In this document: positions 53,060 to 62,137 of the stretch, one piece after another
How the letters are laid out: each line of letters starts with the position of its first letter
Position numbering within the stretch: the stretch's first letter is position 1
Source: CAWEQO01 sp963811225
GTDB taxonomy: Bacteria > Chloroflexota > Anaerolineae > Anaerolineales > Anaerolineaceae
Direction of reading: 5' to 3'
NCBI GenBank assembly: GCA_963811225.1
Contig: CAWEQO010000007.1
Coordinates: forward strand, 62,001 to 126,000
Length of the DNA stretch: 64,000 nucleotides
Program-made: the position numbers and the translations under genes
Notes under the pieces: model-generated
The model's database searches: none
Told to the model about the DNA's origin: nothing
The model's input: the letters and a program-made list of their open reading frames with translations, nothing else

Positions 53060-54412
53060 ATGCCTCAAACGACTACCCTTTGCCCACGCTGCCGGCAGCC
53101 CGTTGTAGTGGACGTCGAGCAGCTATTTGATATGAATACCGACCCGAAAGCAAAACAAAAACTGCTGAGCGGGACTATGAACGTAATCCGCTGCCAAAAC
53201 TGCGGTTACGAAGGCCAGATGAGCACGCCCATTGTGTATCACGATCCGGATAAAGAGCTCTTATTAACTTACTTTCCTCCAAGCCTTGGGCTGCCCGTCA
53301 ACGAACAGGAAAAGCTGGTCGGGCCGTTGATCACGCAGGTGGCCAACCGCCTGGAGCCGGCAAGGCGCAAAGCCTACCTGCTGCGGCCGCAGACGATGCT
53401 GACGATGGAAACGATGGTCGAGCGCATCCTGGAGGCCGAGGGCATCACCAAAGAGATGCTCCAAAACCAGCAGCGCAAGCTGGGCCTGCTGCAGCGCTTG
53501 CTCTCGACCACGCAACAGGAAGACCGCCTGACGATCATCGAGCAGGAAAAAGAGCTGGTCGATCAGGAGTTCTTCGCCATGTTGAGCCGAGTGATCGAAG
53601 GAACGCTCCAGCAGGGAGACCAGCAGATGGCGCAGGCGCTGTCTTCCCTGCAGCAAGAGGTGCTGGAAAACACCCCTTACGGCCAGCAGCTACAGGAGCA
53701 ATCCCAGGAGGCCGAAGCAGCCATCCATTCTTTGCAGGAAGCCAGCAAGAACGGCCTGACCCGCGAGAAGCTGCTGGACCTGCTGGTGGAAGCCCCGAAC
53801 GATACTCGCCTGGGGACCCTGGTCAGCCTGGCGCGCTCGGGCATGGACAACAACTTCTTCCAAATGCTCACCGATCGGATCAATGCGGCCAAGGGCGAGG
53901 AGAAGCAGAACCTGGAAGCCACGCGCGACAAGGTGCTGGAAATGACCCGCGAGATCGATGAAGCCATGCAGGCCCAGGTTCAGGAAGCCCAGGCAATGCT
54001 GGACGAGATCCTCAAGGCGCCGAACATCGAAGAAGCGGTGGAGCAGCATCTGGAGCAGATCACCGAACTGTTCGTGCAGCTGGTGCAGGCCGAACACCGC
54101 ACCGCCAGCCAGCAAGGCAACCTGGAAAAGCTGGGCAAGCTGCAAGAGATCATCAACACCCTGCAGAAGTACACCGCTCCGCCGCCCGAGATTGCACTGA
54201 TCGAAGAGCTGATCAACGCCGAAAACGACGAAGCCCGCCGCAAGATCATGGACGAGCACGCTGAGGAGATCACCCCCGAGTTCCTGTCCATGCTGTCGAG
54301 CCTGGCCTCGCAAGGCGAGTCCGAGGGCCAATCGCCCGAGGTGACCAAACAGTTGAAAGACCTGTCACGCCTGGCGCTGCGCTTCTCGATGCAGGCAAAC
54401 ATGAAGAAGTAG
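53060..54412 (+). CDS. CpXC-domain protein with long coiled-coil body
   Basis: 450 residues. The N-terminal about 90 residues hold a CpXC-type zinc ribbon (LCPRCRQPVVVD and IRCQNCGYEGQM), a poorly understood family. The rest is almost wholly helical, rich in Gln/Glu/Leu heptads (QLQEQSQEAEAAIHSLQEAS, EQHLEQITELFVQLVQAEHR), with little Pro. It has no signal peptide or TM and is probably a cytosolic scaffold or adaptor. GGAGACGGG lies upstream, and a TATAAT at 53018-53023 is a likely -10. Function unknown. Confidence 0.72.
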   Translation: MPQTTTLCPRCRQPVVVDVEQLFDMNTDPKAKQKLLSGTMNVIRCQNCGYEGQMSTPIVYHDPDKELLLTYFPPSLGLPVNEQEKLVGPLITQVANRLEPARRKAYLLRPQTMLTMETMVERILEAEGITKEMLQNQQRKLGLLQRLLSTTQQEDRLTIIEQEKELVDQEFFAMLSRVIEGTLQQGDQQMAQALSSLQQEVLENTPYGQQLQEQSQEAEAAIHSLQEASKNGLTREKLLDLLVEAPNDTRLGTLVSLARSGMDNNFFQMLTDRINAAKGEEKQNLEATRDKVLEMTREIDEAMQAQVQEAQAMLDEILKAPNIEEAVEQHLEQITELFVQLVQAEHRTASQQGNLEKLGKLQEIINTLQKYTAPPPEIALIEELINAENDEARRKIMDEHAEEITPEFLSMLSSLASQGESEGQSPEVTKQLKDLSRLALRFSMQANMKK

Positions 54413-54422
54413 CATTCCAATA

Positions 54423-54489
54423 CAGGCAGTAGAGTAACAAAGAGGGAGCGCCATTGAAGGGCGCTCCCTCTTTGTTACTCTACTGCCTG
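54423..54489. terminator. Bidirectional terminator, 30-bp perfect stem
   Basis: Arms 54423-54452 and 54460-54489 are fully complementary, loop of 7. It is the longest perfect hairpin in the window and separates the convergent CpXC and lipoprotein genes. Confidence 0.88.
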
Positions 54490-54497
54490 GACAGTTC

Positions 54498-55256
54498 CTA
54501 CTTCCGGCACAACATGGCGTCCTCCACTGGGCTTCCGCCAGGGTTCGCGTTTCGGGTCACGTATGACAGAACCGAGTCGGAGGTAATTCCCGGAACTCCG
54601 GCTGTCAGGGTGATGGTGTTTGCTTCAGTGTCCACCTGCAAATCGATAGGCGTATCCAACCTGCGCATGCCGGAGTCGTTGTTATACTCCCAGAGGCTCG
54701 ATTGGAGTTGATCGAACCGTACTGACTTATCAGCGGCACCGTGCTTGAAATGCATTAAGGAAAGGCTATACTCGGCGCCGGGACAACCGGTCATCGACCA
54801 AGTGCAGCCGGTAGAAGGCTGGCCGTCCACGTTAATATATATATTCCACTCGTACTCACTTCTGTTCTCATCGAGGCCGGTACGGTTGGTTACGATCGTT
54901 TCCGGCAGATCTTGCAGCGACAAAACCACTGTCAAAGTTTCGCCGTCGAGCTGTGTATCCGCACCCACCAGATCGACATAACTGGTGGAAACGTCGCCCG
55001 CCTCATCCGTAATGGAATCACCAGGATTACAGTTGAACGGGACCGGCGTATCGGTCGGTGCCGCTGTGGGTGTATAGCTCGCAGTGGGTTCCGGGGTATC
55101 GGTCGCGGTTGGATCGGGAGTATCGGTTGGAGCTTCGGTTGGGGGCAGGGGTGTTGCGGTGGGATTGGGGGTTTGGGTAAAGGGTATTTGTTGGGCGGGA
55201 GAGCAAGAGGCTAACAAAAGGAACAGGATCGTGAGCAGGCTGAATCTTTTATACAT
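54498..55256 (-). CDS. Lipoprotein with Thr/Pro linker and beta domain
   Basis: 252 residues from ATG 55256 (GGAGG upstream; an ATG at 55286 is less likely). Lipobox LLLASC, then about 55 residues of Pro/Thr/Asp repeats (TEAPTDTPDPTATDTPEPTA), then a compact domain with three Cys (CNPGD, CTWSMTGC), so at least one disulfide is possible outside the cell. The C-terminus ends VEDAMLCRK. No family is recognised. Probably an anchored extracytoplasmic binding protein. Confidence 0.7.
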   Translation of the reverse strand: MYKRFSLLTILFLLLASCSPAQQIPFTQTPNPTATPLPPTEAPTDTPDPTATDTPEPTASYTPTAAPTDTPVPFNCNPGDSITDEAGDVSTSYVDLVGADTQLDGETLTVVLSLQDLPETIVTNRTGLDENRSEYEWNIYINVDGQPSTGCTWSMTGCPGAEYSLSLMHFKHGAADKSVRFDQLQSSLWEYNNDSGMRRLDTPIDLQVDTEANTITLTAGVPGITSDSVLSYVTRNANPGGSPVEDAMLCRK

Positions 55257-55525
55257 TTTCCCTCCAGAAATTAGTTGTTCATTCAATCGTAAATGATGTA
55301 AGCCTTGCGGTTCGAGTCTCGATGTTCAGCCGCGCATTCCCCCTTATTGTAGATATTGATGTATGCCATGCAGTTGCTATCAGAAATGGGTATGCAGCTC
55401 AAGTCATTGCGTTCCCTCCTATCGACAAACATTGTTTATTAATGAGGCATTAATTATTATAGCAACTTTTCGATATTGTGCTAGAAATACAGGGGGCAAA
55501 AGCCTGCCTGGAGTTTGTCGATGGC

Positions 55526-55588
55526 AAACCAACCAACAAGAAAACAGCTGAGAGCGCTTCTCTCAGCTGTTTTCTTGTTGGTTGGTTT
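55526..55588. terminator. Terminator hairpin of the FHA gene, 29-bp perfect stem
   Basis: Arms 55526-55554 and 55560-55588, loop of 5. The right arm overlaps the FHA stop codon. The rest of the 330-bp gap 55257-55586 holds no gene. A tRNA T-loop-like TTCGAGTC near 55308 is not part of a tRNA. Confidence 0.85.
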
Positions 55589-56255
55589 ACTCAACTGGAG
55601 GGTTGTCGAGGCGCAGGCCGTGACCGCGCACCGTGACCACGTAGGGGTGGTCAGGGTCGAAGGCGGCAAGGCGTTCACGCAGGCGGCGCACCAGTGCGTC
55701 CAAGGCCTGCTCGGATACGCCCAGCGCTTCTTTCTCACCCCAAACCGCTACCACCAAGTCCTGGCGTTGGACCACCCGGCCCTGATGCTCGTAAAGCGTT
55801 TGCAGGAAGCGGAACTGCGGGGCCGAGAGCGGCGGCAGCACCTCTTGCTGATCGATCCAGACCCGGCGCGAGCGGGTATCCAGGTACAGCCGCCCGGCGC
55901 GCTGGCGGATGGGGGCTTTATCGTACTCCAGCGGCATGGTGGCGTCAGAGCTGAGGAACACGAAGCTCTGCACCAGAGCAATCTGAAGTGGATCGCCATC
56001 TTCCAGCCGGACCGGCTCGGAGACGCGATGGCCTTTATAGAACGAACCGTTTTTACTGCTGAGATCTTCGAGGAGGACGCCTGCGTCCGTGCGGGTCAGG
56101 CGGGCATGGTAGCGCGAAACCTGACGATCGGGGATGACAATCTCGCAGGACGGGTCGCGCCCGATCATCAAGACGTCGGCAATCAACCAGCGCTGACCAT
56201 TAAGAGGTCCGGCCTGTCCGATGAGCACAGGCAGTTCGAGACTAGAACGATCCAA
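55587..56255 (-). CDS. FHA domain fused to an OmpR-type winged-helix domain
   Basis: 222 residues. Residues 25-95 are an FHA domain with the phosphothreonine-binding residues IGRDPSCEI, SRYHARL and SKNGSF. Residues about 125-222 are a Trans_reg_C winged helix (LPPLSAPQFRFLQTLYEHQG, VWGEKEALGVSEQALDALVR). The combination suggests a DNA-binding protein whose activity or recruitment depends on a phosphothreonine partner. It is divergent from a Ser/Thr kinase gene 264 bp away, with an inverted repeat between them. Function is inferred from domains. Confidence 0.85.
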   Translation of the reverse strand: MDRSSLELPVLIGQAGPLNGQRWLIADVLMIGRDPSCEIVIPDRQVSRYHARLTRTDAGVLLEDLSSKNGSFYKGHRVSEPVRLEDGDPLQIALVQSFVFLSSDATMPLEYDKAPIRQRAGRLYLDTRSRRVWIDQQEVLPPLSAPQFRFLQTLYEHQGRVVQRQDLVVAVWGEKEALGVSEQALDALVRRLRERLAAFDPDHPYVVTVRGHGLRLDNPPVE

Positions 56256-56285
56256 AGCGACCTCCTACGAAGAAGTGTTTGCCCG

Positions 56286-56374
56286 TAACTGTTCAGGCAG
56301 TGGTGTTCTTATGGGAAATAAACGCGCTGCAGCGGCGCACATTTTGCATAAGAACACCACTGTCTGGACAGTTA
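56286..56374. repeat. 28-bp imperfect inverted repeat in a divergent promoter region
   Basis: Arms 56286-56313 and 56347-56374 pair at all but three positions with 33 bp between. The right arm ends 16 bp before a TATAAT (56390-56395) that may be the kinase -10. It could be an operator pair or a cruciform. Confidence 0.55.
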
Positions 56375-56519
56375 GGTCCACCATTGCGGTATAATTGATG
56401 ATAGCAGAGATTGGGCTTTTTGTGTGAGCCCCTTGCATTAATCGTACCCCCAGCGGTAAACGCCGAAACACCCTACGCAGGGGAAGTACAGCCGAGAAGA
56501 AGAAAAGGATACCCAAGCC

Positions 56520-57509
56520 ATGCCGGCGCCATTGAAAACCGGAGATGTGCTGCGCGGCCGATATAAGGTCAACCGCATCATCGGCCAGGGTGGGATGGGA
56601 TGCATCTACCTGGCGGACGACCTGCGGTTGGAAGGTCGCAACTGCGCGCTCAAGGAAGTCGAACACGACCGCTCCCTGCCTCCTGATCTGATCAAGGAGG
56701 CTCGGGATCAATTCCTACGCGAGGCGACTGTGCTGGCCCGCCTGGATCACCCAAACCTCCCCAAAGTATCGGACTTCTTCTCGATCGGCAGCCGGGATTA
56801 TCTGGTGATGGACTATGTGCCCGGCAAAGACCTGCGCACCCTGATGCTGGAAGCCCGCCATTCCGACCGATTTTTGAGTGAAAAGGATGTCTTGAACTGG
56901 GCGTCGCAACTGAGCGATGCGCTGGTTTTCTTGCATGGGCAAGACCCCCCCATCCTCCATCGCGATATCAAGCCCAGCAACCTCAAGCTGACCCCCAGCG
57001 GCCTGGTCAAACTGGTCGACTTTGGGCTGGTCAAGCTGCTGGCTTCGGGCGAGGTGACCATCACCGTGCTGCAGGGACAGGGCACCGCCTTATACACACC
57101 GCTGGAGCAGTATGGCGGTGACAGCGGGCACACCGACGTGCGCTCCGATATCTACGCCTTTGGGGCCACGCTGTACCATCTCTTGACAAACGAAACCCCC
57201 ACCGACGCCCGCGAGCGTTTCCTCAACCCCGGCAGCATGCCGCTGCCCCGCCAGATCAACCCGAACGTCAGCTCCCGCACGGAGCGCTCGATCATGTGGG
57301 CCTTGAACCTGCACCCCGATGACCGCCCCAGCAGCATGGAAGAGTTCCGCCAGGCGCTGCTAGGCGACAAGGCCATTCTCACGGTCAACCATACACGCAA
57401 AAAGACGATCGGCTTCCAGGACATTTTTGGCCGTAGGCCTGAGAAGGCGCTGCTGATCATGTCCGTCGGGCTGACGCTGGTCAGCTTGCTCGTAACGCTG
57501 CTGAACTAA
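56520..57509 (+). CDS. Membrane Ser/Thr protein kinase
   Basis: 329 residues. Hanks-type kinase: glycine loop IIGQGGMGCIYLAD, Lys45 in CALKEVE, catalytic loop HRDIKPSNLKL (Asp149), DFGLVK (Asp167) and YTPLEQYGG for the activation segment end. A single C-terminal TM (ALLIMSVGLTLVSLLVTLL) with almost nothing outside means no extracellular sensor domain such as PASTA. It phosphorylates Ser/Thr on cytosolic proteins; the divergent FHA-winged-helix protein is a plausible partner. AAAAGGA precedes the ATG. Confidence 0.92.
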   Translation: MPAPLKTGDVLRGRYKVNRIIGQGGMGCIYLADDLRLEGRNCALKEVEHDRSLPPDLIKEARDQFLREATVLARLDHPNLPKVSDFFSIGSRDYLVMDYVPGKDLRTLMLEARHSDRFLSEKDVLNWASQLSDALVFLHGQDPPILHRDIKPSNLKLTPSGLVKLVDFGLVKLLASGEVTITVLQGQGTALYTPLEQYGGDSGHTDVRSDIYAFGATLYHLLTNETPTDARERFLNPGSMPLPRQINPNVSSRTERSIMWALNLHPDDRPSSMEEFRQALLGDKAILTVNHTRKKTIGFQDIFGRRPEKALLIMSVGLTLVSLLVTLLN

Positions 57510-57562
57510 AAACAAACACATGCCTGGAGCGCCTGCGGCGTTCCAGGCATGTGTTTGTTTTT
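57508..57562. terminator. Bidirectional terminator, 26-bp stem covering both stop codons
   Basis: Arms 57508-57533 and 57537-57562 (one G-U), loop of 3, ending in A5 and T5. It overlaps the stop codons of the convergent kinase and GH3 genes. Confidence 0.88.
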
Positions 57563-60425
57563 AACCGACCTCGCTGGATTTGGTTTTATTGGACGTTCGC
57601 TGGCGAGCCCGGCGCTCCATTTGCAGCTGCCACAAGCGCCCGCACAACCAGCCGCCCAGCGCGCCACCCACGATCGCAAACGATAACCCCGATACGCCGC
57701 CCTGATTGACCCAACGCTCGCTGCCTGGGGTCACCAGGACGAAGTAAAGCACGTAAGCGATCAGCCCGCCCACAGCGACTAACAGCCCCCAACGCACTCC
57801 CCAGCGAATGGAGAACATCTGCCAGCCGATGTAGAAGACGGCCACAGCCACACCCCAGATTAAGAACATTGACAGGAACCACTCACCCGGCCCGGCGGAA
57901 GGCGGCGGCGCGGGCATGATGGTTGGCGTGAGAGTCGGCGGCACCGGCGAAGACGTGAGAGTCGGGGAAGGCGTGATCGTTGGCGTGGGCGTGGAGGTGG
58001 GTGGGGCGATGCGGGTCATGACCGCGCCGACGCTCTCGGACACGTCCAGGCGCAAAAGCTCGGAGGTCTGAGCCGGGTCGCTGGAGACGCGGATTTCGAG
58101 CAGCCCCGGCGAGGGAATGCGGTAAGCGGCGCGCGCCACCCCTTGCAAGGTCACCTCTTCGATCTGCTGGGTAATGCCGCTTTCGCCGCCGAGGGTGAAG
58201 GTGAAGCGGGCCACTGTGCCGTCTGGGACGACGTGGCCGTTTTTGTCATGGATCACCCCTGTGCGCAGCGGCAGCACGTCACCGACCTTGAAGGTGGGCA
58301 CGGGGGTAGGCTCCAGGGTCTCTGTTAAGCTGGTCGGTAAAGTTTCGGATTCAAGCGGCTCGGCGACGTCCAGAGTCAGCGGGATCACCTGACTGGGGTC
58401 GGGCGAAGTGGCCGTGATTAAATCATAACCAATGCCGGGCACCGAGACCGGCAGCGCCCCGGAAGGTTGGGCTTCCTGGAACAGCAGGCGGGCAGCCAGC
58501 TCGATGAAGGCCGGAGACTTGCTGTACAGGGCGTAATAAGCCGAGAGTTTGGTGATGTCGGTTGCGTCCAGGTAATAGGGGGCGTTGAAAGCGAACACCA
58601 CCACCCGCTTATTGCGCAGCATATCCGAACGCTCTGACAGCATCCGGCGCAAAGCCGAGGAGGATGCCCGGTCGGCGCTGACGTTGAGCATAGAAAAGAC
58701 GATCCAGTCGGCGGCGCGCAAGTCTTCTTCCATCACCTTGGTGCTGGTGTCGACGCTTGACATGCCGTTCAAAAGGTCAACCAGGTTGGTGAAGGAATAG
58801 GAAGAGAGCTTATATGGCAGCACCTGAGCCCCGGCTTGCGGTCCATAAAGCCGCACGATGAAATCTTGCAAATCGGTCAAGGAAAGCACCGGCTCCAGGA
58901 TGCAGTGGGTGCACTGGCGAGCCTCCATCGTATCGGTCACGAACACGATCCGGTCGCTGGATTCGGGTGGGCGAGGCAGCGTGGTGGCCAGCTCTGCCGA
59001 GTCGGGGCTGATCAAGGTGGCCGAGTCTTGGGCCACGGTGAAGGTCAGGCTCTGCGACTTGCCGACCTTGGCCAGCCCGTCCGCGAGTGGAACGACCTGA
59101 TCGAGGGAGAACTGGGGATAGAGCTTGAACTTGAGGGTCAGCAGGCGCTGGACGGAGGCGTCGACGCGCTGGGCAAAGACGGTGTCCTCGCGGTATTTCT
59201 GGGCGAAGAATTCGATGGTGTTGACGATGGTGGTGTAAGGGTCGGGGTCGCCGGTGGCGATGAAGTTATCGACGTACAGTAAATCGTTGCCGGCCAGAAA
59301 AGCACTGCGGGCCACCTGGCGGGCGTCGAAGGACTGCTCCAACGGGCTGTAGAACCGTTTAATGCCCTGACTGCCCAGGTCATCGCTGACCATCACGCCG
59401 CCGTTCTGACGCCAGAATGCGAACTCGGGCAGCCCAAGCAGCTGGTCGAGGGCGGCCTGATCGAGGCTGACCGGGCGGGTGGTGGCGCGGATGTTGCCCT
59501 GGAAGCCCTGGTAGCGGATGTGCGAAACCAGCAAGCCGTCGGTGGTGGCTTCGGGTGAGGCAGCGTTGCCGGTGACATCGAAGAAGGGCGCCAGCTCGAT
59601 CTGCTTGAGCTGCTCCAGCGACTTACGCACCGTGGCAACCTCATCCTCAGGCGGGCGGTCAGAACCGCCGCGACCGGGGAAGTGCTTGGCGATCACTGCC
59701 ATGCGGTTCGCGCTGCCCTCATGCAGGCCCTCGATGTAGCTCTTGCCCATCTCGCCGACCCAGAAAGGATCGCCGCCGAAGGTGCGCGTGCCCATGTCCT
59801 CGCCGCCCTCGGTGTGCAGCACATCCAGCACGTCCAGCGAGGGACCGAGCATCAAGTTGACGCCCAAGGCTTCCATCTCCTCACCGAGCACGGTACCAAC
59901 CTGCTTGGATAAGGCAGTATTCCAGGTGGCGCCGATCGCCATCAAGTTCGGCAGGCGGGTCATGCCGCTGACCATCTGATCGTAGGGATAGCCGTCGCCG
60001 TCTTGCGAGACGCCGATGAAGAGGGGTACGTACTGAGGATTGGGGGTTGGGCTGAGTTCCGTGGATTGAGAAGCTTTCCAGGGCAAAGCCTGCAAATCGG
60101 AGATGGTCTGGTAGGCGGTGGACACGCTGTCGTCAGGGCCGGTGAAATTATCGTTGGCGGCACGCATCACCACCCCGCCGACATGATGGTTGATGATCAG
60201 GTCGGTAATCTCGGGGTTGTTCCCGATGTCATGGCCTTTGAAGGTAACCAGGAACAGCTGGCCCACACGTTCTTCGGGGGTCATTTTGACCAGGAGGTCT
60301 TGGGCCTGCTGCTGGGAGCTGGTCTGGGCAGGCGAATCCGCCCGGACGGTCTTACCAACCGGTAAAGTGATCAACAGGATAGACAGGATGACGATCAACC
60401 GCAACAGGGCGGCGCGCTTCCGCAT
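57561..60425 (-). CDS. Glycoside hydrolase family 3 enzyme, surface anchored
   Basis: 954 residues. Signal peptide (LLRLIVILSILLITLPVGKT), then a GH3 N-terminal barrel with IAKHFPGRGGSDRPP (general acid/base His, NagZ-like) and VMVSDDLGSQGIKRF (catalytic Asp loop), then a C-terminal alpha/beta domain. The last about 130 residues are a Thr/Pro linker and three TM segments. Family members of this type remove beta-N-acetylglucosamine or glucose from wall or polysaccharide. Last gene of a four-gene operon. GAGGAAGAG precedes the ATG. Confidence 0.88.
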   Translation of the reverse strand: MRKRAALLRLIVILSILLITLPVGKTVRADSPAQTSSQQQAQDLLVKMTPEERVGQLFLVTFKGHDIGNNPEITDLIINHHVGGVVMRAANDNFTGPDDSVSTAYQTISDLQALPWKASQSTELSPTPNPQYVPLFIGVSQDGDGYPYDQMVSGMTRLPNLMAIGATWNTALSKQVGTVLGEEMEALGVNLMLGPSLDVLDVLHTEGGEDMGTRTFGGDPFWVGEMGKSYIEGLHEGSANRMAVIAKHFPGRGGSDRPPEDEVATVRKSLEQLKQIELAPFFDVTGNAASPEATTDGLLVSHIRYQGFQGNIRATTRPVSLDQAALDQLLGLPEFAFWRQNGGVMVSDDLGSQGIKRFYSPLEQSFDARQVARSAFLAGNDLLYVDNFIATGDPDPYTTIVNTIEFFAQKYREDTVFAQRVDASVQRLLTLKFKLYPQFSLDQVVPLADGLAKVGKSQSLTFTVAQDSATLISPDSAELATTLPRPPESSDRIVFVTDTMEARQCTHCILEPVLSLTDLQDFIVRLYGPQAGAQVLPYKLSSYSFTNLVDLLNGMSSVDTSTKVMEEDLRAADWIVFSMLNVSADRASSSALRRMLSERSDMLRNKRVVVFAFNAPYYLDATDITKLSAYYALYSKSPAFIELAARLLFQEAQPSGALPVSVPGIGYDLITATSPDPSQVIPLTLDVAEPLESETLPTSLTETLEPTPVPTFKVGDVLPLRTGVIHDKNGHVVPDGTVARFTFTLGGESGITQQIEEVTLQGVARAAYRIPSPGLLEIRVSSDPAQTSELLRLDVSESVGAVMTRIAPPTSTPTPTITPSPTLTSSPVPPTLTPTIMPAPPPSAGPGEWFLSMFLIWGVAVAVFYIGWQMFSIRWGVRWGLLVAVGGLIAYVLYFVLVTPGSERWVNQGGVSGLSFAIVGGALGGWLCGRLWQLQMERRARQRTSNKTKSSEVG

Positions 60426-60437
60426 TTCTTCTCTTCC

Positions 60438-61394
60438 TCAAAAAGCGTTGTTACGCCAGCGCTCGCAGATTTGCTCGTGGAGCTCCGGCTGAATATTTCC
60501 TCCGGTAATGGTAATGATTGCAGGCCTTTCGGCGACTTTGTTGGTCAAGACTGCCGCCAGCGTTACCGCCGCCGAGCCTTCAATGCGCTCGTGATAGCGA
60601 TTCCAGGCGTAGGCGATGGCCCTGGTAATTTCCTCTTCGGTGACCAGCTCGAACCCATCCACACAGCGGCGTACCATGGGGATCGTCAATGAGCCTTCTT
60701 CCACCGGCCCGGACAGGCCGTCTGCGATGCTGTCCAGTTCGACGACGTTTTCCTGCGTGCCGCTTTGATAAATGGCGTGCAGGAATGGCGAAGCCTCCGA
60801 CTGGACGGCCACCAGAGCAATGCGCCGGTCGGAGCGGCGGAAAGCAGCCCCAATCCCGGCAGCCAGGCCGCCCCCACCGGCGGGGACCAGGCAAACCAGC
60901 GCCTGTCGTTCGCCCAGCTGTGCCAAGATTTCCAATCCAAGTGTACCCTGACCTGCTATGATTTGTCCATCATTATAAGGCGAAATCCAGGCAGCATTTT
61001 GCTCGGCGGCAAACTGCATGGCGGTCTGCTCGGCTTCAGCGTAGCCGCCCGGCACCAGTCGCACTTCGGCGCCCAAGGCCTGCATCGCCTGGGTCTTGGC
61101 CGGTACGGCGTGCTCCGAAGCAAACACGATCGCCTCTGCGCCAACCAGTCGAGCCGCCAGGGCCACCCCTTGACCGTGGTTGCCGGCGGAAGCCGCCACC
61201 AGCCTGTTCTCACGTTCCCAGGGCTGCAGGCTCAGGATTTTATTTAACGCCCCGCGGGCCTTGAATGAGCCCGTCACCTGGCGATTTTCCCATTTGATGT
61301 AAAGATCGTTGTGCTCGTCATAGGTGAACGGCGTTTGTTCCACCCGGCCTGCCAGTCGTTCGGCGGCCTGGTCCAGCCATTCTTCAGGGATCAT
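60438..61394 (-). CDS. Threonine/serine dehydratase-like PLP enzyme
   Basis: 318 residues. PLP Lys in VTGSFKARGALNKI, SAGNHGQGVALAARLVGAEA, the Gly-rich phosphate loop PAGGGGLAAGIGAAFR, and a C-terminal GSAAVTLAAVL. The family deaminates Thr or Ser to ketoacid and ammonia; no ACT regulatory domain is present, so it is the short catabolic form or a racemase-like relative. Its ATG overlaps the GDPD stop (ATGA). Confidence 0.9.
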   Translation of the reverse strand: MIPEEWLDQAAERLAGRVEQTPFTYDEHNDLYIKWENRQVTGSFKARGALNKILSLQPWERENRLVAASAGNHGQGVALAARLVGAEAIVFASEHAVPAKTQAMQALGAEVRLVPGGYAEAEQTAMQFAAEQNAAWISPYNDGQIIAGQGTLGLEILAQLGERQALVCLVPAGGGGLAAGIGAAFRRSDRRIALVAVQSEASPFLHAIYQSGTQENVVELDSIADGLSGPVEEGSLTIPMVRRCVDGFELVTEEEITRAIAYAWNRYHERIEGSAAVTLAAVLTNKVAERPAIITITGGNIQPELHEQICERWRNNAF

Positions 61395-62137
61395 GTCACC
61401 TCCAGCGCCTGCCGCGCCAGCTGAGGATCGTCGGTAATGATGCCATCGATGCCCAGTTCGGCCAGGCGGCGCATTTCATCGGGATCGTCGACCGTCCAAA
61501 CATTCACTCCGTGATTGCGGCGGCGCTGGGCGTCGACATAGTTTCGATCGACGTCACTGTAATAAGGATGGGAGTAATCGAAGGACAATAACCGCCCCAT
61601 CAGGCGATAGGCGAGCATGCAGGCCTTGCCCGGCAGCAGTAGAAAACCGCGCGGCACGTCCGGCAGCATGCGCTGCGCCCGCCACAGGTTTAAAGGATGG
61701 AACGAAGAAAACAGCACCCACTCATGCAGTTCGTAGCGCTGCACCAGCTCGACCACCTTTGGCACCAGGGCATCCGTGACGGAGGCGTAGTTGGTCAGCT
61801 CGACGTTGATGAGCAGGCGCTTTCCAAATGCAGCGAAGACTTCTTCCAGGGTGGGGATGGGCTCGCCGGCAAACTGCGGGGAGAACTTCGTTCCGGCATC
61901 CAGCGTTTTCAGTTCCGCCAGGGTTAGCTCGCCGACCTTGCCGCGGCCGTTGGTGGTGCGGTCGACGGTCTGGTCGTGGATGACCATCACGTGGCAGTCA
62001 GCGCTGAGCTTGGCGTCCAACTCGATGCCGTTTGCGCCCTGTTCGAACGCCAATTGGAAGGCGGCAAGCGTGTTTTCAGGCGCATGCGCGCAAGCGCCGC
62101 GATGCGCATACAGTACCGGCTTCGGTAAATCGATCAT
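61391..62137 (-). CDS. Glycerophosphodiester phosphodiesterase
   Basis: 248 residues from ATG 62137, which overlaps the ATPase stop (ATGA); a longer frame to 62236 is a shadow of the ATPase gene. Catalytic blocks AHRGACAHAPENTLAAF, IELDAKLSADCHVMVIHD (metal and general-acid residues) and VNVWTVDDPDEMRRL define GDPD. It hydrolyses glycerophosphodiesters to glycerol 3-phosphate and an alcohol. No signal peptide, so cytosolic. Confidence 0.92.
   Translation of the reverse strand: MIDLPKPVLYAHRGACAHAPENTLAAFQLAFEQGANGIELDAKLSADCHVMVIHDQTVDRTTNGRGKVGELTLAELKTLDAGTKFSPQFAGEPIPTLEEVFAAFGKRLLINVELTNYASVTDALVPKVVELVQRYELHEWVLFSSFHPLNLWRAQRMLPDVPRGFLLLPGKACMLAYRLMGRLLSFDYSHPYYSDVDRNYVDAQRRRNHGVNVWTVDDPDEMRRLAELGIDGIITDDPQLARQALEVT

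Noticed and set aside
55300..55345. tRNA suggested by TTCGAGTC
   Set aside because: Flanking bases do not form the T-stem or a cloverleaf.
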